The notes under the pieces are model-generated. The model ran no database searches, was not told the DNA's origin, and worked only from the letters and a program-made list of their open reading frames with translations. DNA of 64,000 nucleotides from Erysipelotrichaceae bacterium (GTDB lineage: Bacteria; Bacillota_I; Bacilli_A; Erysipelotrichales; Erysipelotrichaceae): NCBI GenBank assembly GCA_017539025.1, contig JAFYHT010000071.1:1-64000 (forward strand), read 5' to 3'. Shown here one piece after another: positions 26,147 to 34,803 of this stretch (position 1 is the stretch's first letter; every line of letters begins with the position of its first letter). The translations under genes and the position numbers were made by a program.

Positions 26147-26556
26147 TTCCCTTCTCCTTTCATCAGATCCGAGAACTCATTGAGAGACAGATCAAAAGGA
26201 CAGATGCAGCGGACTTCTTCATTTACGATCTTGATCTTTCTGGAATCATTGAGACGTATGTAGATCTCTTTCAGTCCGTATCGTTTCCTGCAGATGTCCG
26301 AAAGAAAAATGTTCGTATTATCGTCATCAGTCACGAAAACAGCTCTGCTGACTTTTCTGATCCCGTTTTCTTCCAGAAAAGAGAGATCTGTCGCGTCTCC
26401 CGCTTCAACAAAACCGCTGAAATCATCGATTTTTGCCAGTTTATCTCTGTTCTTATCTATCAGGAGAACATTCATATTCTCTTTCTGCAGTTTCTTGGCG
26501 ATATTGCTTCCGATACGCCCTGCTCCCACAACAATCGTATTGACATTGCTGCTCAT
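26143..26556 (-). CDS. TrkA-N (RCK-N) domain protein, nucleotide-binding half
   Basis: 137 residues, one RCK-N domain only. The nucleotide loop is intact (TIVVGAGRIGSNIAKKL) with the acidic residue LLIDKN at the second strand, so this half binds NAD(H) or a nucleotide. No RCK-C follows. It is the first gene of the potassium operon, with GGGGG about nine bases before the ATG and a promoter at 26655-26684. The overlap with the next gene (ATGA) suggests the two polypeptides form a hetero-complex under TrkH. Confidence 0.88.
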   Translation of the reverse strand: MSSNVNTIVVGAGRIGSNIAKKLQKENMNVLLIDKNRDKLAKIDDFSGFVEAGDATDLSFLEENGIRKVSRAVFVTDDDNTNIFLSDICRKRYGLKEIYIRLNDSRKIKIVNEEVRCICPFDLSLNEFSDLMKGEGK

Positions 26557-26654
26557 ATCTTAACCCCCGAATTCTAGTGATTTTTATGTGATCTGAACAA
26601 TAAATCACTCAACAAATCATGACAGACATCAGAAATGATGCTTTCATGCAAAAT

Positions 26655-26684
26655 ATTATAATCACATCTCATTTTCTTTGTAAA
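26655..26684 (-). promoter_or_regulatory. Promoter of the potassium uptake operon
   Basis: On the minus strand TTTACA (26684-26679), 18-base spacer, TATAAT (26660-26655). Confidence 0.6.
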
Positions 26685-26760
26685 TATGTGCTATTCGTGT
26701 CATCGCGATCTCTATGAATGCCGATATCATCTGTTCAGATTGCCAAAAAGGATACCAGAA

Positions 26761-26790
26761 TAAAAAGCCTCCTTCTAAGAACAGAAGGAG
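26761..26790 (-). terminator. Terminator of the MFS-histidinol phosphatase operon
   Basis: CTCCTTCT pairs with AGAAGGAG around six bases; GCTTTTTATT follows on the minus strand. Confidence 0.75.
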
Positions 26791-26856
26791 AGCGATCAGC
26801 ATTCATTGAAAAGAAAAAATGCTTCCGTTTTAAAATATGGTTTTTAAACAGATATC

Positions 26857-27723
26857 TCAGATCCTGTGGAATATCGGGACCATATGCTCGAAAGTACAGA
26901 CCTCATCAAGGCCGATCTCTTCCTTCAAAATCCTTTGCGCGTCGACAACGTGGTCGCCCAGATAAGCGGTGTTGTGCGCATCCGAACCGATCGTGATGAT
27001 CCTTCCTCCCAGATCCTTATACAGTCTCAATATATCCCTTGACGGAGTCGTATCTTTTAATCCGTAGTGCCAGGAAGAAGTGTTGATCTCAATCCCCTTG
27101 TCATCCCTGATCGCCTGTTTGAGGATCTCAGCGATGATGTCCTTTACTTTCTCAAAAGGATAGACTCCATTGAGGTCATATCTGATCAGCATATCCAGAT
27201 GAGCCAGGACGCTGTAGTCCTTATAGACCTTCTGGACCTCATAGATCTCTTTATAATATCCTTCGTTGTATTCCTGCTGGCTCTTCCCTCTTTGATAATC
27301 CTGAGTCCAGAATTCCAGATTATCCACCTGATGCATAGACAACAATACAAAATCCAGTTCATCCTGATAACGGTCAAAGAGTTTCTGATTCTGTTCGGCC
27401 GTGATCGTCTGGACCCCGAGTTCCAGACCTTTTCTGATCGTGATCTTATTCTTATAAGTCTCTTTCATGCGAAGAAGCTTGCCGAAATATTCCGGATAAT
27501 TGACATTGGCCAAAGGCTCAAAGTGATCGGCAGCCGTATTGATGCCATCTCCTCCTCTGAATACGATATCTCCTTCTTCCCAGTCTTTTTTGATGCCGTA
27601 ATCGACGTGGTCGGTAAAACAGATCTCATCTAACCCGAGTTCTATCCCTCTTTCGATCTGCTTCTCCATCGTTTCCAGTGAATCATCAGAAAATTCACTG
27701 TGTACATGGTAATCCGCTAACAT
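26857..27723 (-). CDS. hisK: Histidinol-phosphatase, PHP family
   Basis: 288 residues. The metal-binding start DYHVHSEFSDDS, CFTDHVDYG, SMHQVDN, LAHLDMLIRYD and IGSDAHNTAYLGDHV are the successive His/Asp ligands of PHP-type phosphoesterases. The family includes HisK/HisJ, which remove phosphate from histidinol phosphate; many homologues outside his operons act on other phosphates. No other histidine genes are here. Its first codons overlap the end of the MFS gene by seven bases. Confidence 0.85.
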   Translation of the reverse strand: MLADYHVHSEFSDDSLETMEKQIERGIELGLDEICFTDHVDYGIKKDWEEGDIVFRGGDGINTAADHFEPLANVNYPEYFGKLLRMKETYKNKITIRKGLELGVQTITAEQNQKLFDRYQDELDFVLLSMHQVDNLEFWTQDYQRGKSQQEYNEGYYKEIYEVQKVYKDYSVLAHLDMLIRYDLNGVYPFEKVKDIIAEILKQAIRDDKGIEINTSSWHYGLKDTTPSRDILRLYKDLGGRIITIGSDAHNTAYLGDHVVDAQRILKEEIGLDEVCTFEHMVPIFHRI

Positions 27724-28865
27724 ACACTTCTCCTTCTTAATCTTTCATGCATCAAGCTCATCAGTATCGCAAGTATGATCAGATCATATGGCAACAGATA
27801 GATCCCTAAAGATCTGGCGATCACTCCGAAAAACGGAGGCATCAGGATATTGCCGACATAGGCGGAAGCCATCTGAACACCGATGATGGATTGACTGCGG
27901 TCCTTGCCAAACAGATCCGGTGTGGAATGGATCAGCGACGGATAGATCGGTGCCGAACCCAAGCCAAGGATGATCAGACCATAGAGACAGATATCATCGC
28001 TCCATGGCTGCAACAGACATAATATTCCTAAAAAGATGATGCCTTCTCCCAGCCTTACCATCTGTTTGTCGTTCAGCTTGTATGTGATGAAACCGGAAAG
28101 TCCTCTTCCGATCGTGATACCCAAGAAATATAAAGACGCAAAAGCGGAAGCCCTGACTTCATCGATCCCCTTGAAATTGACCAGCCAGCTGGATGCCCAT
28201 AGACCTGTCGTCTGTTCGATCGCACAATAACAGAAGAATGACAACATGATCTCCAGGACACCCGGGATCTTTACGACATCTTTTAAAGCGATGTGTTCGA
28301 CCTTTTCTTCATTTCCTTCTTCTCCCTTTTTCCACAGACGAAGAGAAAGGACCAGGATGATCGTCAATGCCAGCTGCATCAGGCCGATGATCCGATAGCC
28401 CATATGCCAGTTTTCATTATGAGCCAGGGCTCTTGACATGATATATGGACCAACAGAGGCACCGACACCCCACATGCAGTGCAGCCACGACATATGTCTT
28501 GACGCATAATGCAGGGCAACATAATTATTCAAGGCTGCATCAACGCTTCCCGCACCCAGTCCATAGGGAATCGCCCAGAGACAGAGTTCGATAAAAGATT
28601 TTGAAATGGAATTGCCAAATAAGGCGATCATCGTCATGGCTACAGAAACAGCCGTCACTACTCCCGGACCAAACTTCTTTGTCAGACGATCGGAGTTCAA
28701 AGAGGAAGTGACCGTTCCTGCCGAAACGATCATGAAGATGATGCCCGACCATGACAAAGGCACATCGATCTGTCTGTATATGACAGGCCAGGCAGATCCT
28801 AACAAAGAATCAGGCAGACCCAGCGAGATAAAAGCCATGTAGATAATGATCAGCAGTAAGCCCAT
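27717..28865 (-). CDS. MFS transporter
   Basis: 382 residues, about 11-12 membrane segments. The loop after the second helix (SDRLTKKFGPGVVT) matches the MFS motif A region, and a related loop occurs mid-protein (GFITYKLNDKQMVRLG). The pattern GAGSVDAALNNYVALHY and WLHCMWGVGASVGP resembles the FucP/Bypass-of-stop sugar-transporter-like MFS group. Substrate is unknown. It overlaps and precedes the PHP phosphatase in the same operon, so it may import a compound handled by it. Confidence 0.85.
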   Translation of the reverse strand: MGLLLIIIYMAFISLGLPDSLLGSAWPVIYRQIDVPLSWSGIIFMIVSAGTVTSSLNSDRLTKKFGPGVVTAVSVAMTMIALFGNSISKSFIELCLWAIPYGLGAGSVDAALNNYVALHYASRHMSWLHCMWGVGASVGPYIMSRALAHNENWHMGYRIIGLMQLALTIILVLSLRLWKKGEEGNEEKVEHIALKDVVKIPGVLEIMLSFFCYCAIEQTTGLWASSWLVNFKGIDEVRASAFASLYFLGITIGRGLSGFITYKLNDKQMVRLGEGIIFLGILCLLQPWSDDICLYGLIILGLGSAPIYPSLIHSTPDLFGKDRSQSIIGVQMASAYVGNILMPPFFGVIARSLGIYLLPYDLIILAILMSLMHERLRRRSVC

Positions 28866-28883
28866 AAGTAATTCCTTTCAATA

Positions 28884-28911
28884 TAAAAATCCGACACACA
28901 AAGCATCGGAT
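28884..28911 (-). terminator. Terminator of the yitT-like gene
   Basis: ATCCGA pairs with TCGGAT followed by TTTTTAT on the minus strand; the stem touches the stop codon. Confidence 0.7.
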
Positions 28912-29777
28912 CAGATCCTCGGTTCGAATGTGAAACCTTCGCCATTGACATCTTTCGCCTCGGAAATGATGACAAAAGCACTCGGGTCATATTTATCAAT
29001 GATCTGTTTGACGCCGTTGTACTGATCTTCCGAAACGATGACCATCAGCATCTTTTTCTTCTTTCCTGTATATCCGCCTGTGATATCAAATACAGTCGTC
29101 CCTCTTTCCAGGACTTCGTGGATATCCTTGGCGATCAGATCATACTTGTCGGAAATGATCTCAAATTTCTTCGCCTCAACACCGCTATAGATATTCATCG
29201 TATAGTTGATCGCGATCGTCGTCAGGAATACCGAAACCAGACCGATCAGCACGCTGTTAAGTCCATAGATATATAATCCGGCAAGCACCGTCACCGCATC
29301 CATAAACATGATGATCTGGGATACCTTGATGTGAAGATACTTCTGTGCGATCAGAGCGATCGCATCGGTACCTCCCGATGATCCGCCGTTCCTGAACATG
29401 ATACCCATTGCTACACCGCCGATCAGGCCGCCGTAAAGGCTCGCCAGGAAAGGATCGACCGGTTCGATATCGGGCATCACTCTTGTCACAAACAAGAGCC
29501 AGAAAGGATAAGAGATCGAATAGATCAGCGTATTCATGAAAAATTCTTTTCCCAGGAATAGAGATCCCAGTATAAACAGGAAGGTATTCAAGAAGATGAC
29601 CATATAGTCTTCCGACAGCGGGATATAAGCCACCAATAATGATGTGATTCCGGCAACACCGCCGGTCAGTATCTTGTCAGGCAGAATAAAAAGACCTACC
29701 GATAACGCCATCAGCAGTGTCCCGACTTCTATCAGAATGATGCTTCTGATCTGTTTGAATAAAGATTTGTATTTCAT
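28911..29777 (-). CDS. YitT-family membrane protein (DUF161 + DUF2179)
   Basis: 288 residues. About five to six membrane segments (residues 12-195) including SVGLFILPDKILTGGVAGI, GGVAMGIMFRNGGSSGGTD, typical of YitT, then a C-terminal cytoplasmic DUF2179 domain (ERGTTVFDITGGYTGKKKKM). Molecular function of the family is not established; some members are linked to small-molecule export or to redox stress. The promoter has an extended -10 box so close to the ATG that the leader is only about seven bases. Confidence 0.88.
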   Translation of the reverse strand: MKYKSLFKQIRSIILIEVGTLLMALSVGLFILPDKILTGGVAGITSLLVAYIPLSEDYMVIFLNTFLFILGSLFLGKEFFMNTLIYSISYPFWLLFVTRVMPDIEPVDPFLASLYGGLIGGVAMGIMFRNGGSSGGTDAIALIAQKYLHIKVSQIIMFMDAVTVLAGLYIYGLNSVLIGLVSVFLTTIAINYTMNIYSGVEAKKFEIISDKYDLIAKDIHEVLERGTTVFDITGGYTGKKKKMLMVIVSEDQYNGVKQIIDKYDPSAFVIISEAKDVNGEGFTFEPRI

Positions 29778-29790
29778 TGATTCCGTTAGA

Positions 29791-29799
29791 ATTATACCA
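29791..29799 (-). promoter_or_regulatory. Extended -10 promoter of the yitT-like gene
   Basis: TGGTATAAT on the minus strand; predicted transcription start near 29784, seven bases from the ATG at 29777, leaving only GGAA as a binding site. Confidence 0.5.
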
Positions 29800-29842
29800 C
29801 ACGAATTGTAATATAATAGTGATATATAAGGGGGATAATATA

Positions 29843-30253
29843 ATGAAAAAGTTCCTGGAAGAATTCAAAGATTTTGCGTTGAAAGGTAATGTAATGGATA
29901 TGGCTGTCGGTGTTATCATCGGTGGTGCATTCTCATCGATCGTATCAGCTCTGACTGACAACATCCTCAATCCGATCATCTCCTGCTTCGGCGGTACCGA
30001 AGTCGGTCTGGTCACTCCGCTTGGAAGCACAGGACAGGTCATCAACTGGGGTGCGTTCATCTCTGCGATCATCAATTTCCTGATCCTTGCCTTCGTCCTC
30101 TTCACCATCTTAAAAGCCATCAACAAGCTCACAAGCCTGGCCAAGAAAGAAGCAGATGAAGCTGCAGCAGAAGAACCGGAACCGGAACCTTCTGAAGAAG
30201 TCAAGCTGCTGACTCAGATCGCTGAAGAACTGAAAGCACTCAACAAGAAATAA
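29843..30253 (+). CDS. mscL: Large-conductance mechanosensitive channel MscL
   Basis: 136 residues from ATG at 29843 (AAGGGGGA nine bases upstream; -10 TATAAT at 29812-29817). First helix LKGNVMDMAVGVIIGGAFSSIV is the MscL pore helix; the second membrane helix is around FISAIINFLILAFVLFTI, and the C-terminal bundle is EEVKLLTQIAEELKALN, a classic MscL ending. It opens under membrane tension to release solutes in osmotic downshock. Followed by a compact terminator. Confidence 0.96.
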   Translation: MKKFLEEFKDFALKGNVMDMAVGVIIGGAFSSIVSALTDNILNPIISCFGGTEVGLVTPLGSTGQVINWGAFISAIINFLILAFVLFTILKAINKLTSLAKKEADEAAAEEPEPEPSEEVKLLTQIAEELKALNKK

Positions 30254-30261
30254 AGCTTAAG

Positions 30262-30284
30262 CATGGCGCAAGCCGTGTTTTTTT
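30262..30284 (+). terminator. Terminator of mscL
   Basis: CATGGC and GCCGTG close on a GCAA tetraloop, followed by seven T. The next gene's ATG is only seven bases after the T-run. Confidence 0.8.
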
Positions 30285-30290
30285 AAAAGT

Positions 30291-31046
30291 ATGGAAATCG
30301 AATTCAGAAACAAGACAGTACTCATCACCGGAGCGGCATCCGGTGCCGGATCAAAAATACTCGATGTCTTTGCGCAAGCTCATGCGGACATCGCTTTTAC
30401 ATACCTTCATTCCGATCCGAAGCAGATCATCGACAGGTATCCCGATCTCAAGATCAAAGGCTATCGTTTCGATCAGAAAGACGTCTCATCGATCCCGGAT
30501 CTGATCAAAGAGATCATGAATGATTTTTCAAGGATCGACGTCCTGATCAACAACGCAGGCATCTATCCGGCATCTTCGTTAGAAAATATCAGTGAAGAGA
30601 GCTTTGATGAAATGATGGATATCAACAACAAGGGAGTATTCTTCTTGAACAGAGAAGTCTCCAAGTATATGAAAAACGGATCCATCATCAATATTTCTTC
30701 GATCAATGCAACAAATCCCGCTTCCAAACTCATCCACTATGGGATCTCCAAAGCGGCCGTTGAGATGCAGACAAAGTGCCTGGCATATGAATTAGGACCT
30801 GATATCAGGGTCAACTGCATCGCTCCGGGCCTCATCTACAAGGAAGGTCAGGAGAAATTCATCCCGGGATGGAGAGAAAGCTACAATGAAAGATCAGCAT
30901 TGAAAAGAACAGTCCTTCCGGAAGAGATCGGCAAGGCCTGTCTGTTCTTCGCATCCGATCTCTCCAGCGCAGTAACAGGACAGATCCTGACGGTGGATTG
31001 CGGCGTATCTCTGGCGCCTTACTACTTCAACGAACTGGAAGACTGA
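30291..31046 (+). CDS. Short-chain dehydrogenase/reductase
   Basis: 251 residues, classical SDR. Cofactor loop TVLITGAASGAGSKIL, NNAG motif (VLINNAGIYPASS), catalytic Ser in IINISSINA and YxxxK in HYGISKAAVEM, with the C-terminal TGQILTVDCGVSL. It resembles FabG-type 3-oxoacyl reductases and sugar dehydrogenases; substrate unknown. There is no Shine-Dalgarno sequence before the ATG and the mscL terminator ends seven bases upstream. The cupin gene follows one base later. Confidence 0.9.
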   Translation: MEIEFRNKTVLITGAASGAGSKILDVFAQAHADIAFTYLHSDPKQIIDRYPDLKIKGYRFDQKDVSSIPDLIKEIMNDFSRIDVLINNAGIYPASSLENISEESFDEMMDINNKGVFFLNREVSKYMKNGSIINISSINATNPASKLIHYGISKAAVEMQTKCLAYELGPDIRVNCIAPGLIYKEGQEKFIPGWRESYNERSALKRTVLPEEIGKACLFFASDLSSAVTGQILTVDCGVSLAPYYFNELED

Positions 31047-31047
31047 T

Positions 31048-31497
31048 ATGAAAAAATCAGAGATCATTGAAAAGCTGAAACTCATCCCTCTGGAAAATGA
31101 AGGCGGCTATGTAAAAGAGCTGTATCGGGGAAAAGACAACTGTTACGGTACGATCTATTATCTTCTCGGGGAAAATGACTTCTCCGCCATGCACAGCCTG
31201 AAGCACGATGAGATCTGGTACTACCACGACGGTCCGTCATTGGAGATGCTTCTGGTATATGAAGATCACGATGAGGTCAGATATCTTGGAAAAGATATCG
31301 CAAACGATGAAGAGCCTCAGATCAGAGTCCCGGCCAACGTATATATGGGAGCCAGACAGAAAGAAAAAGGCGAATACACTCTGGTATCCACCTCGATGGC
31401 TCCTGCCTATGATCCCGATGAATTCAAGATCGCGTCTTATGACGATCTGAAAGATCGATGTCAGTTTAAGGAACTTCTGTCAAAGCTCACAAAATGA
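31048..31497 (+). CDS. DUF985 / cupin-5 family protein
   Basis: 149 residues. Pattern LIPLENEGGYVKELYRG, TIYYLLGENDFSAMHSLKHD and EIWYYHDGPSLEM is that of the DUF985 cupins: a double-stranded beta-barrel with a potential metal site formed by the histidines. Biochemical function is not established for the family. It is co-transcribed with the short-chain dehydrogenase and ends at a strong terminator. Confidence 0.88.
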   Translation: MKKSEIIEKLKLIPLENEGGYVKELYRGKDNCYGTIYYLLGENDFSAMHSLKHDEIWYYHDGPSLEMLLVYEDHDEVRYLGKDIANDEEPQIRVPANVYMGARQKEKGEYTLVSTSMAPAYDPDEFKIASYDDLKDRCQFKELLSKLTK

Positions 31498-31500
31498 AGA

Positions 31501-31531
31501 AAGGTCTTGTGGAAAACCCATAAGACCTTTT
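31501..31531. terminator. Terminator between the cupin gene and xpt
   Basis: AAGGTCTTGTGG pairs with CCCATAAGACCTT; T-run on the plus strand. xpt ends at 31530, so it may serve both. Confidence 0.8.
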
Positions 31532-32105
31532 ATTCAAATTCGATCTGACCGTCGTCAGTCATTGCCTTGACTCTGGCAAGAACTTCAACATCATAACCCA
31601 GATCTTTGATGCGCTGTTCGCCCGGCTGGTATGTCTTGCATACGACGGAACCGCAGCCAACGACCTTTGCGCCGGCCTGATCACAGATCCTGATCAGCGC
31701 ATGCATTGCTTCGCCATTTGCCAGGAAGTCATCGATGATCAGTACTCTGTCACCTTCATGAAGGTACTCTCTTGATACCTGAACAGTGTATTCGATATTT
31801 CTTGTGTAGGAATGTTCCTTTGCCTCATAAGCACCGGCTGCCATATTGGCCGCAACGGTCTTCTTCGCAAATACGACAGGGATGTATCCGAAATTTCTGG
31901 ATGTCATCATTGCGATCGCGATACCGCTTGATTCGATCGTCAGTATCTTGTCTGGTTCCTTGTCTTTAAATAAACGATAGAATTCTTCGCCGATCTCCTC
32001 CATCAGTTTCACATCGATCTGATGGTTGAGAAAACTGTCGATCTTAAGGATATCTCCGGGGAGTATCTTTCCGTCTTTTACGATGCGTTCTTCCAGAAGT
32101 TTCAT
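31530..32105 (-). CDS. xpt: Xanthine phosphoribosyltransferase
   Basis: 191 residues, full length. N-terminus LLEERIVKDGKILPGDILK and FLNHQIDVKLMEEIGEEF are characteristic of Xpt; the PRPP loop is VLIIDDFLANGEAM, and KTVAANMAAG is the flexible loop. It makes XMP from xanthine and PRPP in purine salvage. Only 73 bases separate it from the divergent lipid kinase, too short for the purine riboswitch that often precedes xpt, and none is seen. Confidence 0.95.
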   Translation of the reverse strand: MKLLEERIVKDGKILPGDILKIDSFLNHQIDVKLMEEIGEEFYRLFKDKEPDKILTIESSGIAIAMMTSRNFGYIPVVFAKKTVAANMAAGAYEAKEHSYTRNIEYTVQVSREYLHEGDRVLIIDDFLANGEAMHALIRICDQAGAKVVGCGSVVCKTYQPGEQRIKDLGYDVEVLARVKAMTDDGQIEFE

Positions 32106-32178
32106 ATACCTGCCTCCTTAAATATACACATATACTAACCCATTTTCTTCTATAATGAAAGAAGAAAAAGGTGCACTT

Positions 32179-33054
32179 ATGAAATATATCTATATCATCA
32201 ACAGATTCAATCTGAAAGAAAAGACTGACCGCATCATCGACAGGTTAAAAAGCGTTTCCGAAGAATTTGAAAGAGACTATGAGATCCTGATCAACGACGC
32301 TGTTGAAGATGCGAAAAGCTCGATCAGGCAGTTCAAAGACAGCGAATACATCATCACCTGTATCGGCGGAGACGGTTCGATCAATCTGTTGTTGAATGAC
32401 ATCATCGGCACAAAGAATATCCTTGCCTTCATCCCATACGGTACCGGCAACGATTTCAACAGAGCCTGTTTTCAGACTCTGGAAGATGGGATCCACGATG
32501 TCGATATCATCAGGATCAACGACCGCTATTTCATCAATGTTGCCTGTTTTGGCATCGATGCGGATATCGCCAACGATGACCGCTTCATACACAATAAGCT
32601 GATCCCCGAATCCATGCGCTACAACGCCGGAGTGGTCTATTACTTCCTGACCTATAAGGCAAGGAAAATGAAGATCGAGGTCAACGGGGAAATCATTGAA
32701 AAACCATTCACCACTGTCGTTGCCGCAAATGATCAGTACTATGGCGGAGGCTATCGCGTTTCACCAAACTCCAGTATCTCTGATGGTGTGATGGAACTGG
32801 CTTTGGCTGATGCCTTAGACAAGATCAATATGGCAAAGATCATCCTTTCCATGAAAGATGCCTCCCATTTAAAAAATCCTGCCCTCAGGATGATTAGTAC
32901 CACCAAAGCAGTCATCTCAGCCGATCAGCCGTTTAAGGCCAATATCGACGGAGAACCATTACTGTCCGACCGCTTTGAACTGGAGCTGATCCCGAAAGGA
33001 GTCAGGATCGAATTCAATAAACAGTTTATAGAAAAAGTGACAGAGAAACTATAA
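32179..33054 (+). CDS. Diacylglycerol/lipid kinase family protein (YegS/DgkB-like)
   Basis: 291 residues from ATG at 32179 (AAAGGTG upstream). An upstream ATG at 32155 overlaps a TATAAT box at 32151-32156 and is rejected. The catalytic domain shows CIGGDGSINLLLND and FIPYGTGNDFNRA, the ATP and phosphate loops of the DAGK_cat fold; the C-terminal beta domain includes ANDQYYGGGYRVSP. It phosphorylates a lipid alcohol such as diacylglycerol at the membrane. Its last six bases overlap the end of the convergent MATE gene. Confidence 0.9.
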   Translation: MKYIYIINRFNLKEKTDRIIDRLKSVSEEFERDYEILINDAVEDAKSSIRQFKDSEYIITCIGGDGSINLLLNDIIGTKNILAFIPYGTGNDFNRACFQTLEDGIHDVDIIRINDRYFINVACFGIDADIANDDRFIHNKLIPESMRYNAGVVYYFLTYKARKMKIEVNGEIIEKPFTTVVAANDQYYGGGYRVSPNSSISDGVMELALADALDKINMAKIILSMKDASHLKNPALRMISTTKAVISADQPFKANIDGEPLLSDRFELELIPKGVRIEFNKQFIEKVTEKL

Positions 33055-34803
33055 TCTGATGCTTAAGACATTCATACCGAAAGTAGTCTGATAGTTCATC
33101 TCTCTGGCAATCTTGCCTACCATGCGGATCCCGATATTCTTTGCGGGATCTTTTTCATCGTACATCTGCATCCTGCTGTGCGGATCGAAAGGGATACAGT
33201 TGTCTCTCAGACGAAGGAATACTTCATCATTCTCCACACAGGCAAAGACATCGATCAGATGCTTCTTACTGTCCTTGGTGAAACCGTGCTCGACGATGTT
33301 TCCGGCCATCTCTTCCATACACAATCCTGAAAGCATCGCTCTGCGGTTTTCGATTCCATGGAGCTTGCAGAAATCCTGTATCTTCTTAGAAACATCGATG
33401 ACTTCTTCGATCTGATCGATCGACATCGTCAGTTTGGTTTCGGTATCAAAATTCTTATCCAGGAACAACATCTCATCGATATTCTTCACAAGACCTTTTT
33501 TCTTGACGCAGGCATAAAGATACATGCATAAAATCGTAGCGATCTCAGCCAGGGTATAGGCTGCCCAGATCCCTTTGATCCCGTAGATCTTTGACAATAC
33601 CTTGCAGCAGAAAAACGGAACGATGATGCAGTTGACCGGATATAAGAGATTACAATATGTCGATCTTCCCAGGCTCTGATAGACGCCCATGAAGATCAGT
33701 GTGACGATATTGAAGAAGCCACAGAAGACATAGAAGACAAGCAGTGTGGATGCCGCAGATACGAGTTCTCCCTTTGCGCCAAACAGCGCCACGATGTGAT
33801 CGCTGAAGAGATAAGCGAACGATATTTTGATCGTACACAGGATCATACCGATGATGGACGCGGTCTTCATCAGTTCCTTGAGAGATCTTGAATCTCTCTC
33901 GCCGATAAAGACACTTGCCAACATCGTCATGACAGATCCGACACCGACATTGAAACAGTCAAAGAAACTGTCGCAGGACCCCAGGATCGCCAGTGAATTG
34001 ACGGCATTATCTCCGGCTGTCAAAAATGCATTCTGGTTGATCATCATATTTCTGAAGGAATAAAGGATACCAGCCAGAGAAGACGGAGATCCGATCACGA
34101 TCATATTGGCAAGGATCTTCATATCGAAGTCTTTCGTATTGAAACTGATCAGATCCTTTTTCTTCATGAAATAGAAGATCATGAACAGCGCACACAAGGC
34201 TCTGGAAAGTGATGTGGCAGCACCGACTCCGAAGACTCCGCTGTGAAAACCCCTGACTGAGATCAATGAGAAAACCGTATTAAAAAAAGCCAGCATGAGC
34301 GTTGCGCTTAACGAAATCGAAGAACGATTGCACATCTGAAGGAAACCCATCAGACAAGGGATCATCAGAAGCGGTATGATACCGAGGCTGATGCCTCTGA
34401 TATAGGCAGTCGTATAAGCAAGCGATTGCGAAGATGCGCCAAGAAAAGACGCGATCCAACCCGCAAAAGAAAAGCACAGGAATGTCAAAGCAGCACCGAT
34501 CACAAACAGCGCGATATGTGCGATCGAAAACAGCTGATCGACCTTCTTCGATTCACCTCTGCCCATGTGCTGTCCGCAAAGGATCAGAGATCCGCTGCAG
34601 ATGATGTTGGCGATCGATGACAGCAACATCCCTAATGGCGCAGAAAGACCGGTTGCGTTCATTTCCAATGGAGACAGACAGTTTCCGACGACCATTCCGT
34701 TTACCATATCACCAAGACCTGAAGCGACGACCAGAAAGATCTGTACCGGCAGAAGTCTCATAAACAGTTCAAAGATGTTTCGATTCATTCTGACTTTACC
34801 CAT
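33049..34803 (-). CDS. MATE-family transporter fused to an RsbW-like ATPase domain
   Basis: 584 residues. Residues 1 to about 435 hold the twelve membrane segments of a MATE exporter (start FMRLLPVQIFLVVASGLGDM; second half begins near MTMLASVFIGERDS). From about 455 a cytoplasmic HATPase domain follows, with EEMAGNIVEHGF as the N-box and LRDNCIPFDP plus NIGIRMV as nucleotide-lid motifs, in the style of the anti-sigma kinases RsbW/SpoIIAB. The fusion suggests export gated by, or coupled to, a switch kinase. Its ATG overlaps the stop of the preceding unknown gene (TAATG). Confidence 0.88.
   Translation of the reverse strand: MGKVRMNRNIFELFMRLLPVQIFLVVASGLGDMVNGMVVGNCLSPLEMNATGLSAPLGMLLSSIANIICSGSLILCGQHMGRGESKKVDQLFSIAHIALFVIGAALTFLCFSFAGWIASFLGASSQSLAYTTAYIRGISLGIIPLLMIPCLMGFLQMCNRSSISLSATLMLAFFNTVFSLISVRGFHSGVFGVGAATSLSRALCALFMIFYFMKKKDLISFNTKDFDMKILANMIVIGSPSSLAGILYSFRNMMINQNAFLTAGDNAVNSLAILGSCDSFFDCFNVGVGSVMTMLASVFIGERDSRSLKELMKTASIIGMILCTIKISFAYLFSDHIVALFGAKGELVSAASTLLVFYVFCGFFNIVTLIFMGVYQSLGRSTYCNLLYPVNCIIVPFFCCKVLSKIYGIKGIWAAYTLAEIATILCMYLYACVKKKGLVKNIDEMLFLDKNFDTETKLTMSIDQIEEVIDVSKKIQDFCKLHGIENRRAMLSGLCMEEMAGNIVEHGFTKDSKKHLIDVFACVENDEVFLRLRDNCIPFDPHSRMQMYDEKDPAKNIGIRMVGKIAREMNYQTTFGMNVLSIRL

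Larger units (their letters stand above)
26557..26856. other. Intergenic region with the potassium-operon promoter and leader
   Basis: No coding sequence seen. It holds the trk promoter (26655-26684), a leader of about 90 bases containing an eight-base inverted repeat (AGTGATTT at 26576-26583, AAATCACT at 26602-26609) near the ribosome site, and the histidinol-phosphatase terminator (26761-26790). I looked for a c-di-AMP riboswitch, frequent before K+ genes, and did not recognise one. Confidence 0.5.

Noticed and set aside
25484-26556. TrkA halves as a simple frameshift of one gene
   Set aside because: The overlap is a normal ATGA coupling, both products have complete domain starts, and one RCK-C is missing entirely, which a single frameshift would not explain.
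26557-26760. c-di-AMP (ydaO) riboswitch before the potassium operon
   Set aside because: The leader is short and AT-rich and lacks the conserved GC-rich helices of that class.
32106-32178. Purine riboswitch before xpt
   Set aside because: The gap to the divergent gene is 73 bases and none of the conserved aptamer loops are seen.
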